Assembly (NCBI RefSeq): GCF_004766125.1 | Contig: NZ_SJSA01000002.1 | Location: 620,001 to 684,000, forward strand | Direction of reading: 5' to 3' | Source: Duncaniella freteri | Lineage (GTDB): Bacteria; Bacteroidota; Bacteroidia; Bacteroidales; Muribaculaceae | Length of the DNA: 64,000 nucleotides | The notes under the pieces: generated by a model | The model's database searches: none | What the model saw: the letters and a program-made list of their open reading frames with translations, nothing else | What the model was told of the DNA's origin: nothing | Part shown: one piece after another, positions 54,519 to 63,645 of the stretch | How the letters are laid out: every line of letters begins with the position of its first letter | Numbering within the stretch: position 1 is the first letter of the stretch | Translations under genes and position numbers: made by a program

Positions 54519-55274
54519 GTGGAAACTATCACCAATAATATATGCAGATATGTGGCTTCGCTTGACGAGCGTAAACACCGCCGCAAGGAAGGAGGCTTTA
54601 AAGCCGAGGGCACAAAATGCGTCCTTGACACCCTCCCCCATTTCAGCCTTCGTGCTCTCTATGCCACCGAAGAATGGCTCATAGAGCATCCCGAGGCATC
54701 AACACCCCTGTCAGTCAAGGCATCACGCGCCGACCTGCGCAGGATGTCCTCTCTCACTACTCCTGCCGATGTCATCGCAGTCTACGACATACCACAGCGG
54801 ACTCTCGACCCCGGCTGTGCCTCATCAGCCCTCGTTCTCGCCCTCGACACCATTCAGGACCCCGGAAACCTCGGCACCATCATACGCGTAGCCGACTGGT
54901 ACGGAATCACCGACATAATATGCTCGCGCGAGACAGCCGACTGCTACTCCCCAAAAGTAATACAAGCCACAATGGGCTCAATATCACGCGTCTCAGTCCA
55001 TTATTGCGATCTACCGTCCACCATACAGGAGATGAACCCGCCGCATGTCTACGGCACGTTTCTCAACGGAGACGATATCGACACCGCCACCCTCTCCGAC
55101 TGCGGCATCATCATCATAGGCAATGAAGGCAACGGCATATCACACCCTGTGGCTTCCACCGTAACCTCACGCCTCACCATTCCGTCATTCCCTCCCGACC
55201 GTCCCACAGGCGAGTCGCTCAACGCCGCAATAGCCACAGCCATAACCATCTCTAAATTCCGTTCAAAACGATGA
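54519..55274 (+). CDS. TrmH/SpoU-family RNA 2'-O-methyltransferase
   Basis: 251 residues with a GTG start. A substrate-binding N-terminal part (ERKHRRKEGGFKAEGTK) and a knotted SPOUT domain: LALDTIQDPGNLGTIIRVADWYG (motif 1), IIIIGNEGNGIS (motif 2) and LTIPSFPPDRPTGESLNAAIATAI (motif 3). It methylates ribose in rRNA or tRNA using S-adenosylmethionine; the exact position is unknown. The stop overlaps radA as ATGA. Confidence 0.9.
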   Translation: METITNNICRYVASLDERKHRRKEGGFKAEGTKCVLDTLPHFSLRALYATEEWLIEHPEASTPLSVKASRADLRRMSSLTTPADVIAVYDIPQRTLDPGCASSALVLALDTIQDPGNLGTIIRVADWYGITDIICSRETADCYSPKVIQATMGSISRVSVHYCDLPSTIQEMNPPHVYGTFLNGDDIDTATLSDCGIIIIGNEGNGISHPVASTVTSRLTIPSFPPDRPTGESLNAAIATAITISKFRSKR

Positions 55275-56644
55275 AAGCCGTCAAGACAGCATGGTTCTGC
55301 AACAGCTGCGGAGCCGAATCACCGAAATGGTCAGGACGTTGCCCGGCCTGTGGGGAATGGAACACAATGGTCGAGGAAAAAATACGCCCCGAAAAGAAGT
55401 CTCGTACACTCGGACCCTCCTCGTGCTCACGCATATCCTCGCCTGTGCCTGTCTCGGAAATAGCCAGCGACGAAGAGCCTCGCATCAAGATGCCATCCTC
55501 AGAACTCAACCGCGTCCTGGGCGGAGGTCTCGTTCCCGGAAGCATCATACTCATCGGCGGAGAACCCGGCATAGGCAAATCAACCCTCGTGCTACAGAAC
55601 ATCCTATCCATCAAGTCGCGCACCATACTCTACGTGTCAGGCGAGGAGAGCGCGAAACAGATCAAGATGAGAGCCGACCGCATAGGGCGTCCGAGCGAAA
55701 ACGTGTTCATTGTCTGCGAGACATCCTTGCAAAATATCGAAGAACATATCTCCAACATCCAACCGGGGCTCGTGATCATCGATTCCATCCAGACCATCGC
55801 CTCCGACGATCTTGAATCCGTGGCAGGAAGCGTATCCCAGGTCCGCGAATGCGCCTCACGCCTCCTAAAATACGCCAAGGAGTCCTCCGTCCCCATAATG
55901 CTCATCGGCCACATCACCAAGGACGGCAACCTCGCAGGACCCAAAGTGCTCGAACACATCGTTGATGCCGTGTTACACTTCGAAGGTGACGGACAACACA
56001 TATACCGTCTGCTCCGTGCCATCAAAAACCGCTTCGGCTCCACATCCGAGCTTGGCATCTACGAAATGTGCCAGCGCGGACTGCGCGAAGTCAAGAACCC
56101 CTCCGAGATGCTTCTCTCCACCCACACCGACGGCGAGGACCTCTCGGGAATATCCATCGGCGTGACCATGGAAGGGATCCGCTCATTCCTCATCGAAGTC
56201 CAGGCCCTCGTTTCTACAGCAGCATACGGCACCCCGCAGCGTTCGGTCAACGGATTCGACTCCAAACGTATGAACATGCTCCTTGCTGTCCTCGAAAAAC
56301 GTGCCGGATTCAAGCTCGCAGCCAAAGACGTGTTCCTCAACATAGCCGGTGGCCTTAAAGTCAACGATCCGGCTCTCGATCTTGCGGTGATATGCTCAGT
56401 GCTCTCAAGCAATATCGATATCCCCATACCACACACCACATGCATCACAGGCGAAGTAGGGCTATCAGGTGAAATCCGTCCTGTAGGGCGCATAGAGCAG
56501 CGCATACGTGAGGCTGAAAAGCTCGGCATGGACACCATTCTCATTCCGCGAGGCAATCTCAAAGGCATCGACACCTCCTCGTTCAGCATACGTATAATCG
56601 AAATTGCCAAAGTAGAGGAAGCCCTGCGGACTCTCTTCGCCTGA
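55271..56644 (+). CDS. radA: DNA repair protein RadA (Sms)
   Basis: 457 residues. A C4 zinc finger (Cys10, 13, 24, 27: FCNSCGAESPKW, GRCPACGEW), Walker A GGEPGIGKST (96-105), the RadA-specific KNRFG (252-256) and a C-terminal Lon-like P domain (about 280-457). It promotes branch migration in recombination. Translation is coupled to the upstream methyltransferase by overlap. Confidence 0.97.
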   Translation: MKAVKTAWFCNSCGAESPKWSGRCPACGEWNTMVEEKIRPEKKSRTLGPSSCSRISSPVPVSEIASDEEPRIKMPSSELNRVLGGGLVPGSIILIGGEPGIGKSTLVLQNILSIKSRTILYVSGEESAKQIKMRADRIGRPSENVFIVCETSLQNIEEHISNIQPGLVIIDSIQTIASDDLESVAGSVSQVRECASRLLKYAKESSVPIMLIGHITKDGNLAGPKVLEHIVDAVLHFEGDGQHIYRLLRAIKNRFGSTSELGIYEMCQRGLREVKNPSEMLLSTHTDGEDLSGISIGVTMEGIRSFLIEVQALVSTAAYGTPQRSVNGFDSKRMNMLLAVLEKRAGFKLAAKDVFLNIAGGLKVNDPALDLAVICSVLSSNIDIPIPHTTCITGEVGLSGEIRPVGRIEQRIREAEKLGMDTILIPRGNLKGIDTSSFSIRIIEIAKVEEALRTLFA

Positions 56645-56701
56645 CAGCAGCTCTCACCTGCCCTCATTTTCCCTCCCTCGATCTTTTCGCTATTCACTCT
56701 C

Positions 56702-56732
56702 TTGCGAAAGTTGAATAAATTAGCTAATTTTG
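56702..56732 (+). promoter_or_regulatory. Promoter for tpiA
   Basis: TTG (56702-56704), 20-nt gap, TAATTTTG (56725-56732). Transcription from about 56739 gives a leader of about 33 nt. Confidence 0.75.
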
Positions 56733-56771
56733 CCACCGAAAAAACAACCCAATATCTAATTTAAGGTAAAA

Positions 56772-57527
56772 ATGAGAAAGAACATCGTTGCAGGCAACTG
56801 GAAGATGAACACCACCCTGCCCGAAGGCATCAAGCTCGCCGAGGAGGTAAACGCCGCCCTCGCTGCTGCCACACCCAAGTGCGACGTAATCATCTGCGTC
56901 CCCTTCACTCACCTCGCATCCATCAACAACGTCATCGACAAGAATAAGCTCGGTCTCGGAGCCGAGAACTGTGCCGACCACAAGAGCGGCGCATACACCG
57001 GCGAAGTGTCCGCCCCCATGGTAGCCTCGACCGGAGCAAACTACGTGATCCTCGGTCACTCAGAGCGTCGCCAGTATTACGGCGAGACATCCGAGACTCT
57101 CCGCGAGAAAGTTCGCCTCGCTCTCGACAACAGCCTCACCCCCATCTTCTGCATAGGCGAAGTGCTTGAGGAGCGTGAGAACGGCACATTCTTCGACGTA
57201 GTGAAGGCTCAGATCGAAGAAGGTCTCTTCAACCTTTCAGCAGAGGAGTTCGGCAAGATCATCCTCGCCTACGAACCCGTATGGGCGATCGGCACAGGCA
57301 AGACCGCAACTGACGACCAGGCTCAGGAGATGCATGCTTTCATCCGCAAGACCATCGCCGACAAATACGGATGCGAAGTTGCCGACAACACCTCAATCCT
57401 ATATGGCGGCAGCTGCAAGCCCTCCAATGCAAAGGAACTTTTCGCAAAACCCGACGTTGACGGCGGTCTCATCGGTGGCGCAGCCCTCCAGGCCGAGTCA
57501 TTCATGGGCATAGTCAACGCATTCTGA
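56772..57527 (+). CDS. tpiA: Triosephosphate isomerase
   Basis: 251 residues. Catalytic Lys11 in AGNWKMN, His96 in ILGHSERR and Glu168 in [12 protein letters not shown], plus [15 protein letters not shown] at the phosphate site. It interconverts the two triose phosphates in glycolysis. Own promoter, biased codons like pgk and fba, and a hairpin after the stop. Confidence 0.98.
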   Translation: MRKNIVAGNWKMNTTLPEGIKLAEEVNAALAAATPKCDVIICVPFTHLASINNVIDKNKLGLGAENCADHKSGAYTGEVSAPMVASTGANYVILGHSERRQYYGETSETLREKVRLALDNSLTPIFCIGEVLEERENGTFFDVVKAQIEEGLFNLSAEEFGKIILAYEPVWAIGTGKTATDDQAQEMHAFIRKTIADKYGCEVADNTSILYGGSCKPSNAKELFAKPDVDGGLIGGAALQAESFMGIVNAF

Positions 57528-57546
57528 CACATAACTGTCCAATAAC

Positions 57547-57586
57547 AATTGCAGAGGTGCCGCACTATGGTCGCACCTCTGCAATT
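57547..57586 (+). terminator. Long hairpin after tpiA without T run
   Basis: Perfect 14-bp arms AATTGCAGAGGTGC (57547-57560) and GCACCTCTGCAATT (57573-57586) with a 12-nt loop. CACCACC follows instead of T, so termination would need another factor, or it may act as a transcript stabiliser before the SPOR gene. Confidence 0.5.
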
Positions 57587-57652
57587 CACCACCGTAACCT
57601 CCTCATCTCGCCTCACCGTCAAATCAAAATCTTACCACCCCGCACCCCCACT

Positions 57653-58144
57653 ATGCGCCTACTCCCCATAGCGTTATGCCTCACAGTCATCTCTGCCGCT
57701 ACCGTGCGCGCCGAGGAGACAGCCGTCGCCGTCACCATTGTCAACCACATCACAGCCGGGACATCCAATGTCATCAACCAGCCCGAGGCTCTGCTCAAGC
57801 GTCTTATGCCCATAGTCGACTCCGACAACGAGGAATCGACCCACGATGAGCACTCACGCCCCATAGGCGGACGCATGGCAGGCTACAGGGTACAGGTGTT
57901 CAGCGACAACAACGTGCGCACAGCCAAGGCTGAGGCAGCATCAAAACAGAGGATCATCTCCGCCCGATTCCCGCAGTACCAGACATATGTGCGCTACACA
58001 TCCCCATATTGGAGGCTTAAGGTAGGCGACTTCCGCACACAGCAGGAAGCCAACGATGCCGCCGACGAGCTACGCAAGGCATTCCCTGCCTACAGCAAGG
58101 AGATACGCGTTGTACGCGATCGCATAAGCCTCCCCAACGACTAA
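57653..58144 (+). CDS. Secreted SPOR-domain protein
   Basis: About 163 residues from Met at 57653, the start of a signal peptide (MRLLPIALCLTVISAATVRA); a Met at 57557 lies in the post-tpiA hairpin and is rejected. The C-terminal SPOR domain (about 80-160: GYRVQVFSDNNVRTAKAEA, YWRLKVGDFRTQQEANDAA) binds denuded peptidoglycan glycan strands. It is probably periplasmic and linked to cell division or wall remodelling. folE begins 21 nt downstream. Confidence 0.85.
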   Translation: MRLLPIALCLTVISAATVRAEETAVAVTIVNHITAGTSNVINQPEALLKRLMPIVDSDNEESTHDEHSRPIGGRMAGYRVQVFSDNNVRTAKAEAASKQRIISARFPQYQTYVRYTSPYWRLKVGDFRTQQEANDAADELRKAFPAYSKEIRVVRDRISLPND

Positions 58145-58165
58145 ACACCATCACAATATCTTGCC

Positions 58166-58756
58166 ATGAGCTCCACAACAGGTCTGTCTGAAGAAACTAT
58201 CGAAGAGATAGCTCGTCACTACGCCGCAATCATCTCTCTTTTAGGAGAGGACATAACCCGCGAAGGGCTCGTCAGGACCCCGATGCGCGCCGCCAAAGCT
58301 ATGGCCTTTGCCACACGAGGCTACCGACAGGACCCCGATGTCATAATCAATGACGCCATATTCACCCACGAAGGGTCCAATATGGTAATAGTCCGCGACA
58401 TAGAGTTCTACTCTCTCTGCGAGCACCACATACTACCGTTCTTCGGCAAAGTCTCCATCGGATACATCCCCGACGGACGCACCATAGGGCTCAGCAAACT
58501 TGCCAGGCTTGTGGATTTCTATGCCCGACGCCTACAGGTGCAGGAACGTCTCACAGCGCAGATATGCGACATAGTGATGAAGAAGCTCGGAGCCAAAGGT
58601 GTCATTGTGGCATGCACTGCCGACCATCTCTGCATGAAGATGCGCGGTGTCGAGAAACAGCTCCCCGCAACCACCACAGTCGAGACCGCCGGAGCATTCA
58701 CCGAATCAACCACCCTTCGCGAAGAATTCTTCAACGCAATCGCTTCAGGGAAATAA
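58166..58756 (+). CDS. folE: GTP cyclohydrolase I
   Basis: 196 residues. Zinc and active-site segments EFYSLCEHHILPFFGKVSIGYIP and VACTADHLCMKMRGV, with LSKLARLVDFYARRLQVQERLT. It makes dihydroneopterin triphosphate from GTP for folate. Probably co-transcribed with the SPOR gene. Confidence 0.97.
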   Translation: MSSTTGLSEETIEEIARHYAAIISLLGEDITREGLVRTPMRAAKAMAFATRGYRQDPDVIINDAIFTHEGSNMVIVRDIEFYSLCEHHILPFFGKVSIGYIPDGRTIGLSKLARLVDFYARRLQVQERLTAQICDIVMKKLGAKGVIVACTADHLCMKMRGVEKQLPATTTVETAGAFTESTTLREEFFNAIASGK

Positions 58757-58892
58757 CCTGCATCCTCTAGCACAACCTTACCATCCCCCTCTCCCATTCA
58801 CTTATTTTTAGTAAAATTCATTCGGTCCACACCCTTTTGGCACAAGGATGTGTTAAACCCCCACACCCTTTAATCAAATAGAGTTAAAGCTA

Positions 58893-58923
58893 TTGCGGGA
58901 AGCTGTCCGATACACTAATTTTG
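58893..58923 (+). promoter_or_regulatory. Orphan promoter downstream of folE
   Basis: TTG (58893-58895), 20-nt gap, TAATTTTG (58916-58923), a full consensus match with no gene on the plus strand behind it. The next plus-strand gene is gyrA, 2 kb away beyond the minus-strand rlmD. Confidence 0.65.
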
Positions 58924-58929
58924 TATCAC

Positions 58930-59128
58930 CAAAAGAAACGTACACAGCCAATAATAAGCAACTTCAACAGACAAAAACCAATCACTAATCTAAATCTGAC
59001 TCCTAAAACATTTTACTTTTTCCATCAACACCTAATGATTGAGATGTATAAAGACACAAAGCATACCGATAATTAGAATTGATGATTATAATTACGGGAC
59101 ACCTTCCGCGCGATGCAGAGGGTGTCCC
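58930..59128 (+). ncRNA. Candidate small RNA between folE and rlmD
   Basis: About 200 nt from the inferred start of the orphan promoter to a hairpin, GGGACACC (59096-59103) with GGTGTCCC (59121-59128), followed by ATTATTTC. The sequence holds only a 13-codon ORF (59036-59077). I recognise no known RNA family. The hairpin could instead end rlmD transcripts from the other strand. Confidence 0.4.
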
Positions 59129-59149
59129 ATTATTTCATTTCCACTGTCC

Positions 59150-60559
59150 TTATCTCAGCTTAAGCCCGACCACATTCTCGACATGCTGCGTATGAGGGAA
59201 CATATCCACCGGCTGGACCGCCTCCACGTCATACTTCTCATGAATCAAAGCCAGGTCACGCGCCTGAGTGGCAGGATTGCAGCTCACATAGACTATCCTC
59301 TCGGGAGCAGCATTAAGTATCACATTCACCACATCCTCATGCATACCCGCACGAGGAGGGTCCACTATCATCACATCCGGACGTCCATGCTCTGCAATGA
59401 ATTCGGAAGTGAGCACATTCTTCATGTCTCCGGCATAGAACTCAGTGTTATCCAGCCCATTGACACCGGCGTTTATCTTGGCGTCCTCTATTGCCTCAGG
59501 CACATACTCAACCCCCACCACATGGCGGCATCCACGAGCAAGGAAAAGAGCTATCGTACCGGTCCCCGTATAGAGGTCATACACCAGCTCGTCACCCTTA
59601 AGCTTTGCAAACTCCCTCGCCACGCTGTACAGGCGGTAGGCCTGGCGTGAGTTGGTCTGATAGAACGATTTCGGACCTATCCTGAATCGCAGCCCTTCCA
59701 TCTCCTCCTCGATGTACTCTCGCCCCTTGTAGCACACAATGTCGAGGTCACCGATAGTATCGTTCACCTTGGTGTTGACCACATACTGTAGCGACGTTAT
59801 CTCAGGGAACTCCGACGCCACAGCATCCATAAGCATCCCTATCTTCTCCTGGTCGTCCTCGCCCACCTGCATCACCACCATCACCTCTCCGGTCGATGCG
59901 ATGCGTATCATAAGAGTGCGGAGGAATCCGCGGTTCTCCCTCAGGTCATAGAACTCCAGCCCTTTCTCCTTGCCGAACCCCTTGATGAACCGGCGTATAC
60001 GGTTCCCCAAATCATCCTGCAAATGGCAGGCGTTGATATCGAGCACTTTATCAAAAGCCCCTGGGATATGAAAACCAGCGGCACGGCGGTCAGGGAACTC
60101 CTCTCCCGAGCGCAACTGGTCAAATGTCAGCCACATCTTTGAGGAGAACGTATACTCCATCTTATTACGGTATTCCCATATACTCTCAGATCCGAGTATC
60201 GGAGTGATCTCAGGGAACGGTATCTTGGCAATCCTTTCAAGAGCATCCTTCACCTGTTTCTGCTTGCACTGTAGCTGAAACTCATACGGCAGATGCTGCC
60301 AGCGGCATCCGCCGCATATCCCGAAATGCTCGCAGCGCGGAGTCTCCCTGATAGCCGAAGGCTTGATCATGCGCTCTATATGCCCCTCGGCATAACTGCT
60401 TTTCTTGCGGTCGAGCTTTACATCCGCCACATCTCCGGGAGCCCCGAACGGCACAAACACCACCATATCGTTGACACGCGCCAGAGCATTCCCCTCTGCC
60501 GCCACATCAATTATCTCCACCCCCTCAAGCACAGGGAGTTCCTTACGTTTTCTGCTCAT
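59150..60559 (-). CDS. rlmD: 23S rRNA (uracil-5-)-methyltransferase RlmD
   Basis: 469 residues. A TRAM domain (about 10-65), an iron-sulfur-type cysteine cluster CEHFGICGGCRWQH, then the RumA methyltransferase fold: YDLYTGTGTIALFLA (SAM site), VIVDPPRAGMHEDV and the catalytic SCNPATQARDL. It methylates a uridine in 23S rRNA. It lies 13 nt downstream of a possible small gene and about 210 nt from a canonical promoter. Confidence 0.94.
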   Translation of the reverse strand: MSRKRKELPVLEGVEIIDVAAEGNALARVNDMVVFVPFGAPGDVADVKLDRKKSSYAEGHIERMIKPSAIRETPRCEHFGICGGCRWQHLPYEFQLQCKQKQVKDALERIAKIPFPEITPILGSESIWEYRNKMEYTFSSKMWLTFDQLRSGEEFPDRRAAGFHIPGAFDKVLDINACHLQDDLGNRIRRFIKGFGKEKGLEFYDLRENRGFLRTLMIRIASTGEVMVVMQVGEDDQEKIGMLMDAVASEFPEITSLQYVVNTKVNDTIGDLDIVCYKGREYIEEEMEGLRFRIGPKSFYQTNSRQAYRLYSVAREFAKLKGDELVYDLYTGTGTIALFLARGCRHVVGVEYVPEAIEDAKINAGVNGLDNTEFYAGDMKNVLTSEFIAEHGRPDVMIVDPPRAGMHEDVVNVILNAAPERIVYVSCNPATQARDLALIHEKYDVEAVQPVDMFPHTQHVENVVGLKLR

Positions 60560-60572
60560 TTATGATAATGAT

Positions 60573-60743
60573 TTATTTGATTTCAATATTCTCAGTAGAC
60601 TCCAAAACCCTATACACAGTATCACCAAGCAATCCTTGTGACACCGCCGGCTTTAGTGTGCTACGAAGCCTGTACACCCCTAAGCGAAATAGATCCGGTC
60701 TACTCAGAAAAAATTTCGCCGGCAACAGCCTTTTTTCAGCCAT
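60573..60743 (-). CDS. Possible small basic protein upstream of rlmD
   Basis: 56 residues (MAEKRLLPAKFFLSRPDLFR start), Arg/Lys-rich, no known domain. The ATG at 60743 lies about 26 nt behind a canonical minus-strand promoter, and the stop is 13 nt before rlmD. It may be translated, or the stretch may simply be the rlmD leader. The same frame is open further upstream (to 60881), which weakens the case. Confidence 0.3.
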   Translation of the reverse strand: MAEKRLLPAKFFLSRPDLFRLGVYRLRSTLKPAVSQGLLGDTVYRVLESTENIEIK

Positions 60744-60775
60744 TATCCGACGAGAATGCACAGTTTTATCTACCG

Positions 60776-60806
60776 CAAAAGTATAAAATAGGCAATACTC
60801 CGCCAA
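60776..60806 (-). promoter_or_regulatory. Promoter for rlmD (and small upstream ORF)
   Basis: Minus-strand TTG (60806-60804), 20-nt gap, TACTTTTG (60783-60776). Transcription would start near 60769. Confidence 0.65.
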
Positions 60807-60959
60807 CCTATTTATATTAAATTTAATTATTTTTAACCATATCTTCACCGCCATTTCCAACAAAAAATAATTCCTCATCACATGCCGGTATATTGGAAAA
60901 ATTTTATTACCTTTGTGGGTAAATTTGTCGTAAAAAACATCACAATTTCAATTATAACG

Positions 60960-63584
60960 ATGATTGAAGCAGACCGTATCATTAAGATAGACATAGAAAA
61001 TGAAATGAAGAGTGCCTACATCGACTACTCAATGTCGGTGATTGTGTCGCGTGCCCTCCCCGACGTGCGCGACGGCCTGAAGCCCGTCCACAGGCGTGTG
61101 CTCTTCGGCATGAACGAGATGGGCAACACTTCCGATAAACCTCACAAGAAATCAGCCAACTGCGTCGGCGAGGTCATGGGTAAATATCACCCCCACGGCG
61201 ACTCGTCGATCTACGGCACCGTAGTGCGTCTCGCTCAGCCATGGGCAATGAGATACTGCCTCGTCGACGGACACGGCAACTTCGGTTCGGTCGACGGTGA
61301 CGGCGCAGCCGCCATGCGTTACACCGAGGTGCGCCTCGCTCGTCTCGGTGAAGAGATGCTCTCCGATATCGACTCCGACACTGTTGATTTCCAGCCCAAC
61401 TATGACAACTCACGGCAGGAGCCTGTGGTACTCCCCACTCGCTTCCCCAACCTTCTCGTCAACGGAGCGTCAGGCATCGCGGTAGGTATGGCAACCAACA
61501 TGCCAACCCATAACCTCGCCGAATCGGTCAACGCTTGTATCGCATATCTTGAACAGCCCGAAATCGACATTCCGGAGCTGATGAAATACATCCCCGCACC
61601 CGACTTCCCCACCGGAGGCACCATCTACGGCTACAACGGTGTGAAGGAAGCCTATGAGACCGGACGCGGACGCATCCTGATTCGTGCGAAAGCCGAAATC
61701 GAGGCGGAGGACAACCATGAGAACATCATCGTCACCGAAATCCCTTACAACGTCAACAAAGCCGAACTCATATCCTATATAGCTGACCTCGTCACTGAAA
61801 AGAAACTCGACGGCATCGCCGACATCAACGACGAGAGCAACTACAAGGGAATGCGCATAGTCATCAAGCTCAAGAGCGACGCCAACTCCAACGTGGTCCT
61901 CAACAAGCTCTACAAGATGACCCAGATGCAGGCATCCTTCAGCGTGAACAATGTCGCGCTCGTAAACGGCCGCCCCAAGACACTCAACCTCAAGGAGCTC
62001 ATCAGCGAGTTCGTAGCTCACCGCCACGAGGTGGTGATACGACGCACCAAGTTCGACCTCAGGAAAGCCCAGGAGCGGGCACACATCCTGGAGGGACTCA
62101 TCATCGCATCACAGAACATCGACGAGGTGATCAAGATTATCCGCGCCGCCGCCGACACCAACGAGGCCCGCGAGAGGCTTAAGGAACGCTTCGCACTCAC
62201 CGATCCGCAGACCGCTGCAATCGTTGAAATGCGTCTGCGCCAGCTCACAGGTCTCGAACAGGACAAGCTACAGGCCGATTACGAGGCTCTTGAAAAAGAG
62301 ATCGCACGCCTCGAACTCATCCTTTCCGACGACTCAGTGTGCCGTGCCGTCATAAGGGACGAACTTATCGAGATCCGCGACAAGTACAGCGAGCCGCGCC
62401 GCACCGACATCGACTATACCGCAGGCGACTTCAACGCCGAGGACTTCTATGCCGACGACGATATGATCATCACCATATCCCACCGCGGCTACATCAAGCG
62501 CACTCAGCTCAGCGAATTCCGCGCACAGAACCGTGGCGGAGTGGGAGCAAAGGGGTCTGACACCCGCGACGAGGATTTCATCGAGCACATCTACCCCGCA
62601 TCGATGCACAATTACATGCTTTTCTTCACTCAGAAAGGCCGCTGCTACTGGCTCAAAGTCTACGAGATTCCCGAAGGAGCGAAAAACTCAAAAGGCCGTG
62701 CCATACAGAACATGCTCAACATCGAGCCCGACGACGCCATCAAGGCATTCATCTGCACCAAGAACCTTGGAGACGAGGAATTCGTTAACACCCACAATCT
62801 CGTGTTCGCCACCAAGAAAGGCGTTATCAAAAAGACAAGCCTCAAAGCCTACTCTCGCCCGCGCGCCAAGGGAGTCAACGCCATAATAATACGTGAAGGC
62901 GACGAACTTCTCAGCGTGGAAATGACCGACGGCAACAGCGAAATACTCATGGCAAACCGCAACGGACGTGCCATCAGGTTCCACGAAAGCAAGGTCCGCG
63001 AGATGGGACGCATGTCAACCGGTGTCCGCGGCATGGCTCTCGACGGAGACAACGACGAAGTGGTAGGACTCATATGCATGCCTGCCGACACCATTAACAA
63101 TGTAATGGTGCTCAGCGAACGTGGCTACGGCAAGCGCACTGCTCTCGACGTTGACGTAGAAGTCGATGGAAACACCGAGCGTGTCCCCGTCTACCGCATC
63201 ACCAACCGTGGAGGCAAGGGCGTACGCACAATGAACATCACCGAACGCACCGGCAAGCTTGTTGCCATCGTGAGCGTCAACGACGGAAACGACCTCGTGA
63301 TCATCAACAAGAGCGGTATCACCCTCCGCATCCATGTCAGCGACATCAAGGTGCAGGGAAGAGCCACACAGGGCGTGCGCATCATCAACCTCGACAAGCG
63401 TGGCGACTCAATCGCATCGGTATGCTGCGTCGATTCCGATCCCGAAGAGGAAGTGACCGAAGTCGAAGCTCAGGACGAACTCCTCGAAGACCTTATCGAC
63501 GATACCACCGTCGAAGAGATCGACGAGATTGAGGAAATCGACGATGAGGAGACCTCTGCTTCCGATGACGAATCCGAAGAATAA
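60960..63584 (+). CDS. gyrA: DNA gyrase subunit A
   Basis: About 874 residues from MIEADRIIKIDIENEMKSAY; an in-frame ATG at 60882 adds 26 atypical residues. A TAAATTTG -7-like element lies at 60920-60927. Catalytic Tyr121 is in AAAMRYTEVRLA. The quinolone region reads HPHGDSSIYGTVVRLAQ, so the residue matching E. coli Asp87 is Gly. The C-terminal beta-pinwheel has a GyrA-box-like TNRGGKGV and a long acidic tail. It introduces negative supercoils with GyrB. Confidence 0.95.
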   Translation: MIEADRIIKIDIENEMKSAYIDYSMSVIVSRALPDVRDGLKPVHRRVLFGMNEMGNTSDKPHKKSANCVGEVMGKYHPHGDSSIYGTVVRLAQPWAMRYCLVDGHGNFGSVDGDGAAAMRYTEVRLARLGEEMLSDIDSDTVDFQPNYDNSRQEPVVLPTRFPNLLVNGASGIAVGMATNMPTHNLAESVNACIAYLEQPEIDIPELMKYIPAPDFPTGGTIYGYNGVKEAYETGRGRILIRAKAEIEAEDNHENIIVTEIPYNVNKAELISYIADLVTEKKLDGIADINDESNYKGMRIVIKLKSDANSNVVLNKLYKMTQMQASFSVNNVALVNGRPKTLNLKELISEFVAHRHEVVIRRTKFDLRKAQERAHILEGLIIASQNIDEVIKIIRAAADTNEARERLKERFALTDPQTAAIVEMRLRQLTGLEQDKLQADYEALEKEIARLELILSDDSVCRAVIRDELIEIRDKYSEPRRTDIDYTAGDFNAEDFYADDDMIITISHRGYIKRTQLSEFRAQNRGGVGAKGSDTRDEDFIEHIYPASMHNYMLFFTQKGRCYWLKVYEIPEGAKNSKGRAIQNMLNIEPDDAIKAFICTKNLGDEEFVNTHNLVFATKKGVIKKTSLKAYSRPRAKGVNAIIIREGDELLSVEMTDGNSEILMANRNGRAIRFHESKVREMGRMSTGVRGMALDGDNDEVVGLICMPADTINNVMVLSERGYGKRTALDVDVEVDGNTERVPVYRITNRGGKGVRTMNITERTGKLVAIVSVNDGNDLVIINKSGITLRIHVSDIKVQGRATQGVRIINLDKRGDSIASVCCVDSDPEEEVTEVEAQDELLEDLIDDTTVEEIDEIEEIDDEETSASDDESEE

Positions 63585-63645
63585 ATTTCCACTCTCCAAA
63601 ACTGAATTCTTAATATATCTACTCAATTCTAATAACCCTACTATT

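Noticed and set aside
58757..59149. tRNA or other known RNA between folE and rlmD
   Set aside because: No cloverleaf or recognised RNA motif; only the promoter and hairpin support a transcript.
60744..60959. Long in-frame extensions into the rlmD-gyrA gap on both strands
   Set aside because: The minus-strand frame to 60881 begins before the rlmD promoter, and the plus-strand gyrA extension from 60882 lacks similarity to GyrA N-termini.
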